DNA of 15,911 nt from an uncultured Veillonella sp. (GCA_900765235.1 CAAFRK010000096.1:1-15911), one strand, 5' to 3'. Counted from the stretch's first letter, positions 1 through 7,004 are shown. A program made the numbers and translations. Notes: generated by a model from the sequence alone, not told the origin.

Positions 1-339
1 GAAGAATACATCATTGCTGCTGAAGCGATGGGTATTCCCAAATATCGCATTTTATTGCGTCATATTTTGCCAAACTGCGTGGGACCAATCATCATTACAT
101 TGACATTGGCCATTCCAGAGGCTATTTTTACAGAAGCATTCCTTAGCTTCATCGGTTTAGGTGTTAATGCACCTATGGCGAGCTGGGGTGTACTCGCTTC
201 TGAAGGGATTAGCAGCATGCGCTCTTATCCATTCCAATTGATTTTCCCTGCTGTTGCCATTAGCGTTACCATGCTTGGTTTCGCATTCCTTGGTGATGGC
301 TTACGTAATGTGTTAGACCCTAAGGAAGGAGATAGATAA
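1..339 (+). CDS. oppC: Oligopeptide ABC transporter permease, OppC/DppC type (C-terminal part)
   Basis: This is the last 112 residues of an inner-membrane permease of the oligopeptide/dipeptide importer; its start lies before the window. The frame is open from base 1. It opens inside the cytoplasmic EAA loop that docks on the ATPases (EEYIIAAEAMG, followed by the ILP element, residues about 1-24 of the fragment). Hydrophobic segments and the family phrase FLSFIGLGV follow, then a C-terminal GDGLRNVLDP close to the GDgLRD.LDP ending typical of OppC/DppC. Its stop codon overlaps the oppD start by one base (TAATG), so the two are translationally coupled. The OppC/DppC distinction is not decidable from this fragment; the downstream binding protein resembles OppA. 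Confidence 0.93.
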   Translation, partial: EEYIIAAEAMGIPKYRILLRHILPNCVGPIIITLTLAIPEAIFTEAFLSFIGLGVNAPMASWGVLASEGISSMRSYPFQLIFPAVAISVTMLGFAFLGDGLRNVLDPKEGDR

Positions 340-1319
340 TGAATAACGCAATTGTTGATGTGCGCAATGTGTCCATTACCATCGATACCTTCCAAGGCCC
401 TTTACGGGTTATTCGCAATCAAGATATCTCCTTACAACCAGGTGAGATTTTAGGTATTGTTGGTGAATCAGGCTGTGGTAAATCTGTACTAGTTAATTCC
501 TTAATGGGATTGCTACCATATGGCAAAACAAAAATCAAAGCCGATACATTTATGATTGATGGCAATGATTGCCTTGAATTTACTGAAGATGACTGGAATG
601 AACTCCGCGGTACTACTGTTGCCATGGTATTCCAAGACCCTATGACATCTTTGAATCCAATCATGACGATTGGGGAACAAATGTATGAGGTTATCCATCG
701 TACCAATGCATATGGTGAGGATTATGACGAACGAGCTATCGCCATCGACTTATTAAAGAAGATGGGCCTTTCAACACCGGAAAGACGATTATCTCAATAT
801 CCTCATGAGTTGAGTGGTGGTATGCGCCAACGCGTTTGTATCGCCATGGCTGTCGCAGGTCGTCCAAAAATTTTGATTTGTGATGAACCGACAACGGCTC
901 TAGATATTACAACAGAGGCTCAAATCTTGCGCCTTATGCAAACATTAGCTGTAGAAGCTGGTATTGGCATTATCTTTATTTCTCATAACCTCCGCGTTAT
1001 TGCTCAAATTTGCGACCGCGTTATGGTTATGTACGCTGGTAAATGTGTTGAATCTGCTACGGTAGAAGGTATCTTTAATGAACCTCGTCATCCGTACACA
1101 TTGGGCTTGTTACTCGCTTTACCACAAGGTAAATGGCATGGTGAGTTAAAAGCCGTTGAAGGTCAACCACCAGATCTGTTTGATCTACCACGAGGTTGTG
1201 CGTTTAATCCACGGTGTAAGTGGGCTATGCGTATCTGTGGTAATCGTATTCCTATGGTTACAAATGTTGGTGAAGGTCACCAATTTACATGTTGGTTAGC
1301 TAAGTTGGAGGGACTTTAA
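339..1319 (+). CDS. oppD: Oligopeptide ABC transporter ATP-binding protein OppD
   Basis: Cytoplasmic ATPase of a peptide importer, 326 residues, a usual length for OppD/DppD. Visible motifs are Walker A GESGCGKS (42-49), the Q-loop Gln99, signature LSGGM (158-162), Walker B ILICDE (178-183) and the H-loop His216. The C-terminal oligopeptide-transporter extension holds the HPYT motif (about 251-254) and four cysteines, Cys287, Cys293, Cys300 and Cys318, in a FNPRC..C...C layout. In characterised relatives such a set binds a [4Fe-4S] cluster. It overlaps oppC by one base at its start and oppF by one base at its end, so the three are made in a coupled way. It should pair with OppF as a heterodimer. 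Confidence 0.95.
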   Translation: MNNAIVDVRNVSITIDTFQGPLRVIRNQDISLQPGEILGIVGESGCGKSVLVNSLMGLLPYGKTKIKADTFMIDGNDCLEFTEDDWNELRGTTVAMVFQDPMTSLNPIMTIGEQMYEVIHRTNAYGEDYDERAIAIDLLKKMGLSTPERRLSQYPHELSGGMRQRVCIAMAVAGRPKILICDEPTTALDITTEAQILRLMQTLAVEAGIGIIFISHNLRVIAQICDRVMVMYAGKCVESATVEGIFNEPRHPYTLGLLLALPQGKWHGELKAVEGQPPDLFDLPRGCAFNPRCKWAMRICGNRIPMVTNVGEGHQFTCWLAKLEGL

Positions 1320-2266
1320 TGAGTTACGTATGGGAAACTGACAATCTCGTTAAAGAGTTCACTCTGTCAGGGGGCTTATTTAAGCCAAAACACACGGTAC
1401 ACGCTGTACAAGGCGTGAGCCTATATCAATCGCCAGGGGAAACCCTCGGTATCGTAGGTGAGTCAGGTTGTGGTAAATCCACATTTGGCTACACGTTGAT
1501 GGGCTTGCATCAAGCTACATCAGGTTCTATTTATATGAATGGTCGTCAGATTGATCCTTATGTGGATCGTAAAGCCGTTCATCCTGTGATGCAAATGGTA
1601 TTCCAAAATCCTTATGCATCACTTAATCCACGTCTTACGGTTAATGCGATTTTAGAAGAACCTTTGGAGCTGGATCCAAAGTATACACCTCGTGATCGCG
1701 TTATTCGTGTAAAAGAAGTGCTTGATCAAGTTGGTTTGAACATGTCTTTTGGTGAGCGTTATGCTCATGAATTATCTGGTGGTCAACGTCAACGTATCGG
1801 TATTGCACGGGCTCTTATTATGCAGCCGCAGTGCATCATCTGTGATGAACCGATTTCAGCACTAGATGTATCGATTCAAGTGCAAATTATGACATTGCTT
1901 GAACGATTACAAGAACAACATGGTATTTCGTACCTCTTTATTTCTCATGATTTAAACATGGTGCGCTACATCAGTCATCGCATGGTGGTTATGTACTTAG
2001 GTGCTGTTATGGAAGAAGGTCCAGCACTGGATTTATACGAATTCCCACAACATCCTTACACTCGTGCATTGACGGCCTTAAATGGTCCTGTTATACCACA
2101 TGCTCCAATTGGAGCACCTCTTAAAGGGGACCCACCAAATCCACTAGACCCACCGAAAGGTTGTTTGTTTAGTGGTCGATGTCCAGAAGCAGAGGGTCGT
2201 TGCTTTGCAGAACGTCCACCTCTTCGTGATTGGGGAGATCGCCGCATCGCATGCTGGAACATATAA
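1319..2266 (+). CDS. oppF: Oligopeptide ABC transporter ATP-binding protein OppF
   Basis: Second ATPase of the peptide importer, 315 residues. Walker A GESGCGKS lies at 47-54, the Q-loop at Gln96, signature LSGGQ at 152-156, Walker B IICDE at 173-177 and the H-loop at His210. The HPYT motif of the oligopeptide C-terminal domain is at about 245-248. Four cysteines, Cys282, Cys288, Cys295 and Cys312, repeat the spacing seen in OppD. The ATG overlaps the oppD stop (TAATG), and a GGAGGG ribosome binding site sits at the end of oppD. The next gene starts 12 bases after its stop. Assignment as OppF rather than DppF rests on position and the OppA-like partner. Confidence 0.95.
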   Translation: MSYVWETDNLVKEFTLSGGLFKPKHTVHAVQGVSLYQSPGETLGIVGESGCGKSTFGYTLMGLHQATSGSIYMNGRQIDPYVDRKAVHPVMQMVFQNPYASLNPRLTVNAILEEPLELDPKYTPRDRVIRVKEVLDQVGLNMSFGERYAHELSGGQRQRIGIARALIMQPQCIICDEPISALDVSIQVQIMTLLERLQEQHGISYLFISHDLNMVRYISHRMVVMYLGAVMEEGPALDLYEFPQHPYTRALTALNGPVIPHAPIGAPLKGDPPNPLDPPKGCLFSGRCPEAEGRCFAERPPLRDWGDRRIACWNI

Positions 2267-2278
2267 TGGGAGAATAGT

Positions 2279-3097
2279 ATGGAAAAGTTACTTGTTGGCA
2301 AGTCCTTGGAGCATCAACTCGATACAGTTATTAAAGAATTAGCACCAAAAGGAAATATATCCTATGTAGTACTTCACTTTGACGATGAAGAGGAACCGAT
2401 TATTATCGCTTCTAAAGGGGAGGATACGGTACATTCTAGTGCAAGTTTGATTAAGGTACTCATCATGGAGTATGTGTTCCATTTAGCTCGTACTGAACAG
2501 TTAGACCTTAATGATACAGTTCCACTATCTAGAACACCTCGTGTTGAAGGTGGTGGAGCACTACAAGAATTAGTAGCAAAGCATAGCTTTACGTATCTTG
2601 AGTTATGCCGTCTTATGATGGTTCTCAGCGATAATATTGCAACAAATTTGCTCATTACAGTTCTTGGAATGGAAAATATCAATGCTCGTGCAGAACAGCT
2701 TGGTGTAGATGAGATAGAACTTAATCGCATGATGATGGACTTTGAAGCTCTCGCCGAAGGCCGTGATAATCGTATGACTGCTATGGCGTTAGCTCGTCTC
2801 TATAAACACATTTTTGAATGTCGCGATAGAGATTTTTATGGCCGAGAAATGTGGAACATTTTAGGTCGCCAACAATTCCGTGATATTTTGCCATTTTATT
2901 GGGGAGAAGATGTACGCTTTCACCATAAAACAGGATCCCTTGATCGCGTAGAGCATGATGGGGGCATATTGGAAACGTTTAGAGGTCATTTTTGCTTTAT
3001 CCTTTTGATGAGCGATATTGATAATGACCGAGGTAAAGAGTTAGGCGCTCGAGTAGGGCGTATCATGAAAGAATTTGTAGAGGAAGCATTGCCATGA
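2279..3097 (+). CDS. Cytosolic class A beta-lactamase-fold serine hydrolase
   Basis: A 272-residue protein of the penicilloyl-serine hydrolase fold. The three active-site motifs are in order and correctly spaced: SLIK (Ser56, Lys59), SDN (117-119) and KTG (217-219). The class A omega-loop signature ExxLN with its deacylating Glu is not clearly present. Glu156 lies at about the right distance from SDN, but no Asn follows it four residues later. There is no signal peptide, and none can be gained upstream because the frame is closed by the oppF stop 12 bases before the ATG. GGGAGA at 2268-2273 is the ribosome binding site. It is embedded between oppF and oppA and overlaps oppA by 4 bases. I infer a peptidase- or amidase-like role on imported peptides rather than drug resistance; the substrate is unknown. 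Confidence 0.85.
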   Translation: MEKLLVGKSLEHQLDTVIKELAPKGNISYVVLHFDDEEEPIIIASKGEDTVHSSASLIKVLIMEYVFHLARTEQLDLNDTVPLSRTPRVEGGGALQELVAKHSFTYLELCRLMMVLSDNIATNLLITVLGMENINARAEQLGVDEIELNRMMMDFEALAEGRDNRMTAMALARLYKHIFECRDRDFYGREMWNILGRQQFRDILPFYWGEDVRFHHKTGSLDRVEHDGGILETFRGHFCFILLMSDIDNDRGKELGARVGRIMKEFVEEALP

Positions 3098-4695
3098 TGG
3101 ATAAACGAAATTTGTTAAAACTCATGGTCCTTGCTCTTGGGGTGAGTGTGCTCTTGTTTGTATTTGGTTATCCTCGCGGGGAACAACCAATTGATGAGCA
3201 TACAATCCGATATGTTATTGAGCAGGAACCATCCACATTGGATCCAGCAAAGTCTACTACCTCTCCGGAGGCAACGGTTCAACTCCAATTATTTGACGGT
3301 TTAGTTCGTTTAAATGATGAAAGTGAACCAGAGGCAGCACTTGCTAAAAGCTGGGATATTTCTGATGATGGTCGCGAGTATACCTTCCATTTGCGACCAG
3401 ATTTAAAATGGTCCAATGGAGAGCCTTTGACGGCTCATGATTTTGAATACGCTTGGAAACGCGTATTAGACCCTGAAGTCCATGCGGACAATGCATATAT
3501 GTTATATGTATTAAAAAATGGCGAAGCCTTTAATAATGGTGATGCCAAAGCTGAAGACGTTGGTGTTAAGGCCATCGATGATGATACATTGGTGGTTACC
3601 TTAGAAAATCCAACAGCTTATTTCTTAAAATTATTAGCATCTCATAGTTACTATCCAGTAAGTCAAAAGGCTGTAGAAGCTCATGAAAACTGGGCTGCTA
3701 ATGCAGATACATTCGTGTCTAATGGTCCATACCGCTTATTATCTTGGAAACATAATGGGGAAATGGATTTCATTAAGAATCCAGATTACTGGGATGCGGA
3801 TTCTGTGAAAACAGAGAAGATGAATTGGCCTATCAGTGAATCCCAAAGCACACGCCTTACATTGGTTGAAGGTGGCGAAGCAGATATGACTGTTGAGCCT
3901 CCTGTAGCGGATCAAAAACGCTTAGAAGAGGCTGGTCTATTACATATTGGACCTATGCTTGGTAACTATTATTACGTATTTAATGTGAAAGCAGAACCTT
4001 TCACAGACCCTGAAGTACGTAAAGCATTCTCCATGGTTATCAACCGTGCTAATATCGTTAACAATATTGTTCGTGGAGGTAAAGAGGCTGCTTATGCATT
4101 TGTTCCATACGGTATGCTTGAAAGCAACGGTCGTGAAGACTTCCGTGAAGCTGGTAGCTATCTCGTTTACGAAGATGTAGAGCAAGCGAAAGAAATCTTG
4201 AAACAAGCTGGCTATGATAAGAATCATCCATTGCCTCCAATTACGATTTTGTATAACACAAGCGAATTACATAAAGCGATTGCTGAAGCTGTACAGGATG
4301 CATGGGTAAATGCATTTGGTGCAGATGTGCGATTACAAAATCAAGAGACAAAGGTATTCTTAGCTGATCGCGAAGCTGGTAAATACCAAGTAGCTCGTGC
4401 TTCTTGGGTTGCGGATTACAGTGATCCACAAAACTTCTTAGAGGTGTTCTCTGCTGAAGACAACGATAGTCAGTACCATAGTGAAGACTATAACGAGTTA
4501 ATCGCTCGTATTCGTACGACACCAAATGGGGCTGAACGCGATGCATTGATGCATCAAGCAGAAAAGATGATTTTTGATGAAGCTCTAGTAATGCCATTAT
4601 ACTTTACAACACAACCATATGTAACAAACGGAAGTATTCAAAATTATTTCTGGACTACATTGGGCCTTGTTGACTTTAAAAAAGCATACAAATAA
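3094..4695 (+). CDS. oppA: Peptide ABC transporter substrate-binding protein, OppA family (SBP family 5)
   Basis: A 533-residue binding protein of solute-binding family 5, which captures peptides outside the inner membrane and hands them to OppBC. The N-terminus has basic residues followed by a hydrophobic stretch (about residues 8-24). The family signature around WSNGEPLTAHDFEYAWKRV (about 108-126) is clear, as is the early EQEPSTLDPAK motif. I find no cysteine in the protein, so it cannot be a lipoprotein. It must be a cleaved periplasmic protein or stay anchored by its hydrophobic segment, which suits a diderm cell. Its ATG overlaps the hydrolase stop (ATGA), with GAGGAAG upstream; a second ATG at 3097 is an equally possible start. 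Its place at the operon's end, followed by a terminator, is normal for opp operons. OppA versus the murein-peptide form MppA cannot be separated by eye. Confidence 0.93.
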   Translation: MMDKRNLLKLMVLALGVSVLLFVFGYPRGEQPIDEHTIRYVIEQEPSTLDPAKSTTSPEATVQLQLFDGLVRLNDESEPEAALAKSWDISDDGREYTFHLRPDLKWSNGEPLTAHDFEYAWKRVLDPEVHADNAYMLYVLKNGEAFNNGDAKAEDVGVKAIDDDTLVVTLENPTAYFLKLLASHSYYPVSQKAVEAHENWAANADTFVSNGPYRLLSWKHNGEMDFIKNPDYWDADSVKTEKMNWPISESQSTRLTLVEGGEADMTVEPPVADQKRLEEAGLLHIGPMLGNYYYVFNVKAEPFTDPEVRKAFSMVINRANIVNNIVRGGKEAAYAFVPYGMLESNGREDFREAGSYLVYEDVEQAKEILKQAGYDKNHPLPPITILYNTSELHKAIAEAVQDAWVNAFGADVRLQNQETKVFLADREAGKYQVARASWVADYSDPQNFLEVFSAEDNDSQYHSEDYNELIARIRTTPNGAERDALMHQAEKMIFDEALVMPLYFTTQPYVTNGSIQNYFWTTLGLVDFKKAYK

Positions 4696-4704
4696 GATAC
4701 ACTT

Positions 4705-4735
4705 AAGACGTACACATTGTGTACGTCTTTTGTTA
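4705..4735 (+). terminator. Intrinsic terminator after the opp operon
   Basis: A perfect 11-base-pair stem pairs AAGACGTACAC (4705-4715) with GTGTACGTCTT (4719-4729) across a 3-base loop, followed by a T-rich tail. It begins 10 bases after the oppA stop. The next start codon is only about 20 bases after the stem, which leaves no obvious room for a separate promoter in between. Confidence 0.85.
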
Positions 4736-4751
4736 TATTTTACGAGGATAT

Positions 4752-5690
4752 ATGAACTGGATTGAACCAAAGCGCTTAGCGCCTGGGATGACCATAGGTA
4801 TTATGGCTCCTGCTAGTGCAAGCGATGAAGATTTACATAGAATAGAAGACATTTGTAACGCAAGGGGCTATAATGTGCTCTTTGGTGAAAGTGCACATCG
4901 TAAAGGACTCTATGGTGGTACACCAGAGGAGCAAGCCCAAGAGTTTCAATATATGATGACCACCGCACCTTGTGATGCGGTGCTAGCTTTGCGCGGTGGT
5001 TACGGAACGATGCGTTATCTAGATTTATTAGATTATAAGGCCATACGTAAATATCGTAAGGCTTTTATAGGGTATAGTGATTGTACAGCTCTTCATATGG
5101 CTATTAATCGATATAGCCGACTTATTACCTATCACGGGCCGATGGGCGTCGACTTTAAAGAAGAACGTAAGGCAGATATAGATGCTTTATTTGTAGCTGT
5201 AGAAGGTAAATTACAAGTTATAGAACCATTACCTGAACCGCCGCGTGGTGCCATTGGTACTGAGCTAGGGGAAGGGATTTTACAGGGCGGCAATATGACG
5301 ATGCTATCAATGTTGTGCGGAACACCTTATTTTTTAGAGGAGAAATCTTGGGAGGATACCTTACTATTCATTGAAGATGTAGGGGAAGCACCGTATAAGC
5401 TAGATCGCATGTTACAACAATTTCGCCTCAGTGGTTTGTTGAGTCGCATAAAAGGACTGGTCATCGGTACATTTACAGATTGCGAAGGTGACGAAGATGA
5501 ACGGGATTATGATTTAGGCTATGAAGCACTACGATATATGGAAGATAATCGAGATCCTAAATTACCAGAACCTTTTGTATGCTATGTACCAACAGGTCAT
5601 GGAACGCCGCATCAAACACTACCATTAGGTGCAACGATTAACTTTAGATACATTTCAAACACTATCATTATTCATCCCTATTCGAAATAG
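4752..5690 (+). CDS. LD-carboxypeptidase, peptidase family S66 (LdcA-like), cytosolic
   Basis: A 312-residue serine peptidase of family S66, whose characterised members (LdcA) remove the terminal D-Ala from murein tetrapeptides in the cytoplasm during cell-wall recycling. The likely Ser-Glu-His triad is visible: Ser109 in the elbow IGYSD (106-110), Glu208 in LLFIEDVGEAPY (about 204-215) and His283 in TGHGTPHQTLPLG. The conserved LRGGYGTMR lies at 80-88. Length is normal for the family and there is no signal peptide. I chose the ATG at 4752, preceded by GAGGA at 4744-4748. A GTG at 4719 in the same frame lies inside the terminator stem and is rejected. Family members can also hydrolyse microcin-type peptides (MccF), so the murein role is an inference supported by the neighbouring peptide importer. 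Confidence 0.9.
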   Translation: MNWIEPKRLAPGMTIGIMAPASASDEDLHRIEDICNARGYNVLFGESAHRKGLYGGTPEEQAQEFQYMMTTAPCDAVLALRGGYGTMRYLDLLDYKAIRKYRKAFIGYSDCTALHMAINRYSRLITYHGPMGVDFKEERKADIDALFVAVEGKLQVIEPLPEPPRGAIGTELGEGILQGGNMTMLSMLCGTPYFLEEKSWEDTLLFIEDVGEAPYKLDRMLQQFRLSGLLSRIKGLVIGTFTDCEGDEDERDYDLGYEALRYMEDNRDPKLPEPFVCYVPTGHGTPHQTLPLGATINFRYISNTIIIHPYSK

Positions 5691-5701
5691 ACGGACTCTT
5701 C

Positions 5702-5745
5702 TTAGATAGAATAAATAATAAACAGTATAAATTAGATAGTATAAA
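5702..5745 (+). repeat. 14-base direct repeat in the leader of the M20 gene
   Basis: TTAGATAGAATAAA (5702-5715) recurs as TTAGATAGTATAAA (5732-5745), 13 of 14 identical, with a 30-base period (about three helical turns). It occupies most of the 63-base gap between the LD-carboxypeptidase and the M20 gene, just before the AAGGGG ribosome binding site. It may be a protein-binding site, but AT-rich composition could also produce it. Confidence 0.45.
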
Positions 5746-5753
5746 GGGGCGTT

Positions 5754-6893
5754 ATGACATTACAAGAACGAGAAGCGCAAGCTTGTGCCATTATAGACGA
5801 TATGGCACATGAGTTGCGTAAGCTTTCATTATATTTACACGATAATCCAGAATTGGGGTTAGAAGAGCATAAAGCAGTTAATGTAATTAATCAATTTTTA
5901 GAGAACCATAATTTTACATCTCAAGTCGGTTTAACTGATCTGCCAGAGTTACAAACTGCATTACGGGGCGACTATAATTGTGAGGCACATCATAAAATGG
6001 CCTTTTTAGGCGAGTATGATGCTTTACCTGAACTCGGTCATGGTTGTGGACATAATCTCATTGCCATGATGAGTTTAGGCGCGGCGGTTGCTTTTAGTCA
6101 ATGTGCACCAGAAACATGGGGAACGACCTTCTTTGGATGTCCAGCAGAGGAAACCATTGGTGGTAAGGTATATATGGCGGAGGCAGGGCTATTTAAAGGC
6201 TATGAGGCAGCACTCATTATTCATCCAGGCGGTGAAAATGAAGTAGGTGGCACATCCTTAGCGACGCATCCCTTAGAGGTAACCTTCCACGGTCGATCCT
6301 GTCATATCGCATCACTTACTGATTCCGGTATTAATGCGCTAGATTGTGCTGTAGATTTATATCAAAGAATCAAAGAGTTAAAGAAAACATTCCCTAAAGG
6401 GGCTATTGTTGGGGCTATCTTTACCGAAGCTGGTACGGCGCCAAACGTGGTAACTCCTAAGGCGACGATTCGGATGACCGTTCGCGGTAGAACGGTAGAT
6501 GATTTAGAATGTATTATTTTGCCTGCTATTAAAGCGGCTGCTCAGGAGATTGCAGTTTCCTACGGTGCTCAAGTTGAAATGCATCACTATGAGCCACTCT
6601 TTAAGGATATGCGTCAAGATAAACGGTTATTAGATCTCTTTACTGATGTAATGACCGAGTTTGATGAAGCGCCTCGTATCTTGCCTGATGATGAGGCAGA
6701 TGGTAGCACTGATGTAGGGAATGTATCCTATGAAGTACCAACAGCACAGCCTACTTTGCAGATTGGATTAGGTTTAGAAGCTCATACGCCAGAGTTTACA
6801 TGTGCGGCTGGGTCTGACTATGGATTAGACCAAGCGATTAAGGGCGCTAAGATTATGGCTGTTGTAGCCTTGCGTTATGCGATGCATAAGTGA
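5754..6893 (+). CDS. M20-family metal-dependent amidohydrolase/peptidase
   Basis: A 379-residue zinc-type hydrolase of the M20 (amidohydrolase/AbgB-like) group, with no signal peptide. Candidate metal ligands are Cys98 and His100 in GHGCGH, Glu132-Glu133 in CPAEET, His157 in IIHPGG and His344 in LEAHTPEF. The typical LGEYDALPELG (85-95) and GSTDVGNVS (317-325) motifs are present. Such enzymes cut the amide bond of small acyl-amino acids or dipeptides; AbgB hydrolyses p-aminobenzoyl-glutamate, and PM20D2-type proteins cut unusual dipeptides. Two contexts compete: the peptide import genes upstream, and the folate genes downstream for which p-aminobenzoate is a precursor. The ATG is preceded by AAGGGG at 5744-5749. 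The exact substrate cannot be decided from the sequence. Confidence 0.88.
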   Translation: MTLQEREAQACAIIDDMAHELRKLSLYLHDNPELGLEEHKAVNVINQFLENHNFTSQVGLTDLPELQTALRGDYNCEAHHKMAFLGEYDALPELGHGCGHNLIAMMSLGAAVAFSQCAPETWGTTFFGCPAEETIGGKVYMAEAGLFKGYEAALIIHPGGENEVGGTSLATHPLEVTFHGRSCHIASLTDSGINALDCAVDLYQRIKELKKTFPKGAIVGAIFTEAGTAPNVVTPKATIRMTVRGRTVDDLECIILPAIKAAAQEIAVSYGAQVEMHHYEPLFKDMRQDKRLLDLFTDVMTEFDEAPRILPDDEADGSTDVGNVSYEVPTAQPTLQIGLGLEAHTPEFTCAAGSDYGLDQAIKGAKIMAVVALRYAMHK

Positions 6894-6900
6894 TGTTCTA

Positions 6901-6924
6901 TTTTTGACATATAGAGGTCAAAAA
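6901..6924 (+). promoter_or_regulatory. Inverted repeat overlapping the -35 element (possible operator)
   Basis: TTTTTGAC (6901-6908) and GTCAAAAA (6917-6924) form perfect 8-base arms around an 8-base spacer. The left arm contains most of the TTGACA -35 hexamer at 6904-6909. This is the place expected for a repressor site. It has no T-tract after it on the + strand, so it does not look like a terminator of the M20 gene. Confidence 0.5.
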
Positions 6925-6932
6925 GGTACAAT
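6904..6932 (+). promoter_or_regulatory. Sigma70-type promoter for the ABC-F/folate operon
   Basis: A perfect -35 TTGACA (6904-6909), a 17-base spacer and a -10 TACAAT (6927-6932, one mismatch to TATAAT) give the best promoter match in the window. It starts 10 bases after the M20 stop, and transcription should begin near 6939. The terminator-like hairpin at 6961 lies downstream of this start, inside the leader. Confidence 0.8.
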
Positions 6933-6960
6933 AGATATAATATTTAAGTAAGTATGAAAC

Positions 6961-6990
6961 AAGCCGTCTTCAACAAGACGGCTTTTATTC
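6961..6990 (+). terminator. Terminator-like hairpin in the leader of the ABC-F gene (possible attenuator)
   Basis: A perfect 10-base-pair stem, AAGCCGTCTT (6961-6970) with AAGACGGCTT (6975-6984), closes a 4-base loop and runs into TTTTATT. It has the form of an intrinsic terminator. It lies between the 6904 promoter and the ABC-F ribosome binding site GGTGGAG, so transcripts from that promoter must pass it. An ATG at 6954, in frame with the ABC-F gene, sits 7 bases before the stem, so an initiating ribosome there would melt the hairpin. It may alternatively just end transcripts from the M20 gene. Confidence 0.7.
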
Positions 6991-7004
6991 CGGTGGAGAT
7001 AGAT

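Noticed and set aside
2374..2730. 118-codon open frame on the minus strand
   Set aside because: It lies fully opposite the serine hydrolase, which has complete active-site motifs, and has no family features.
2279..3097. Beta-lactam resistance gene
   Set aside because: There is no export signal and no clear ExxLN motif, and the gene is embedded in a peptide-transport operon.
4241..4597. 118-codon open frame on the minus strand
   Set aside because: It is opposite the oppA coding sequence, is rich in His, Leu and Gln, and lacks a start signal.
4719..4751. Upstream GTG start for the LD-carboxypeptidase
   Set aside because: It lies within the terminator stem and adds residues not typical of the family; ATG 4752 has its own ribosome binding site.
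6954..7004. 17-codon N-terminal extension of the ABC-F protein from ATG 6954
   Set aside because: Its ribosome binding site is weak, the codons coincide with the hairpin stem, and MSVLTVSN at 7005 matches the family start with a good GGTGGAG. The ATG is kept only as a possible leader signal.
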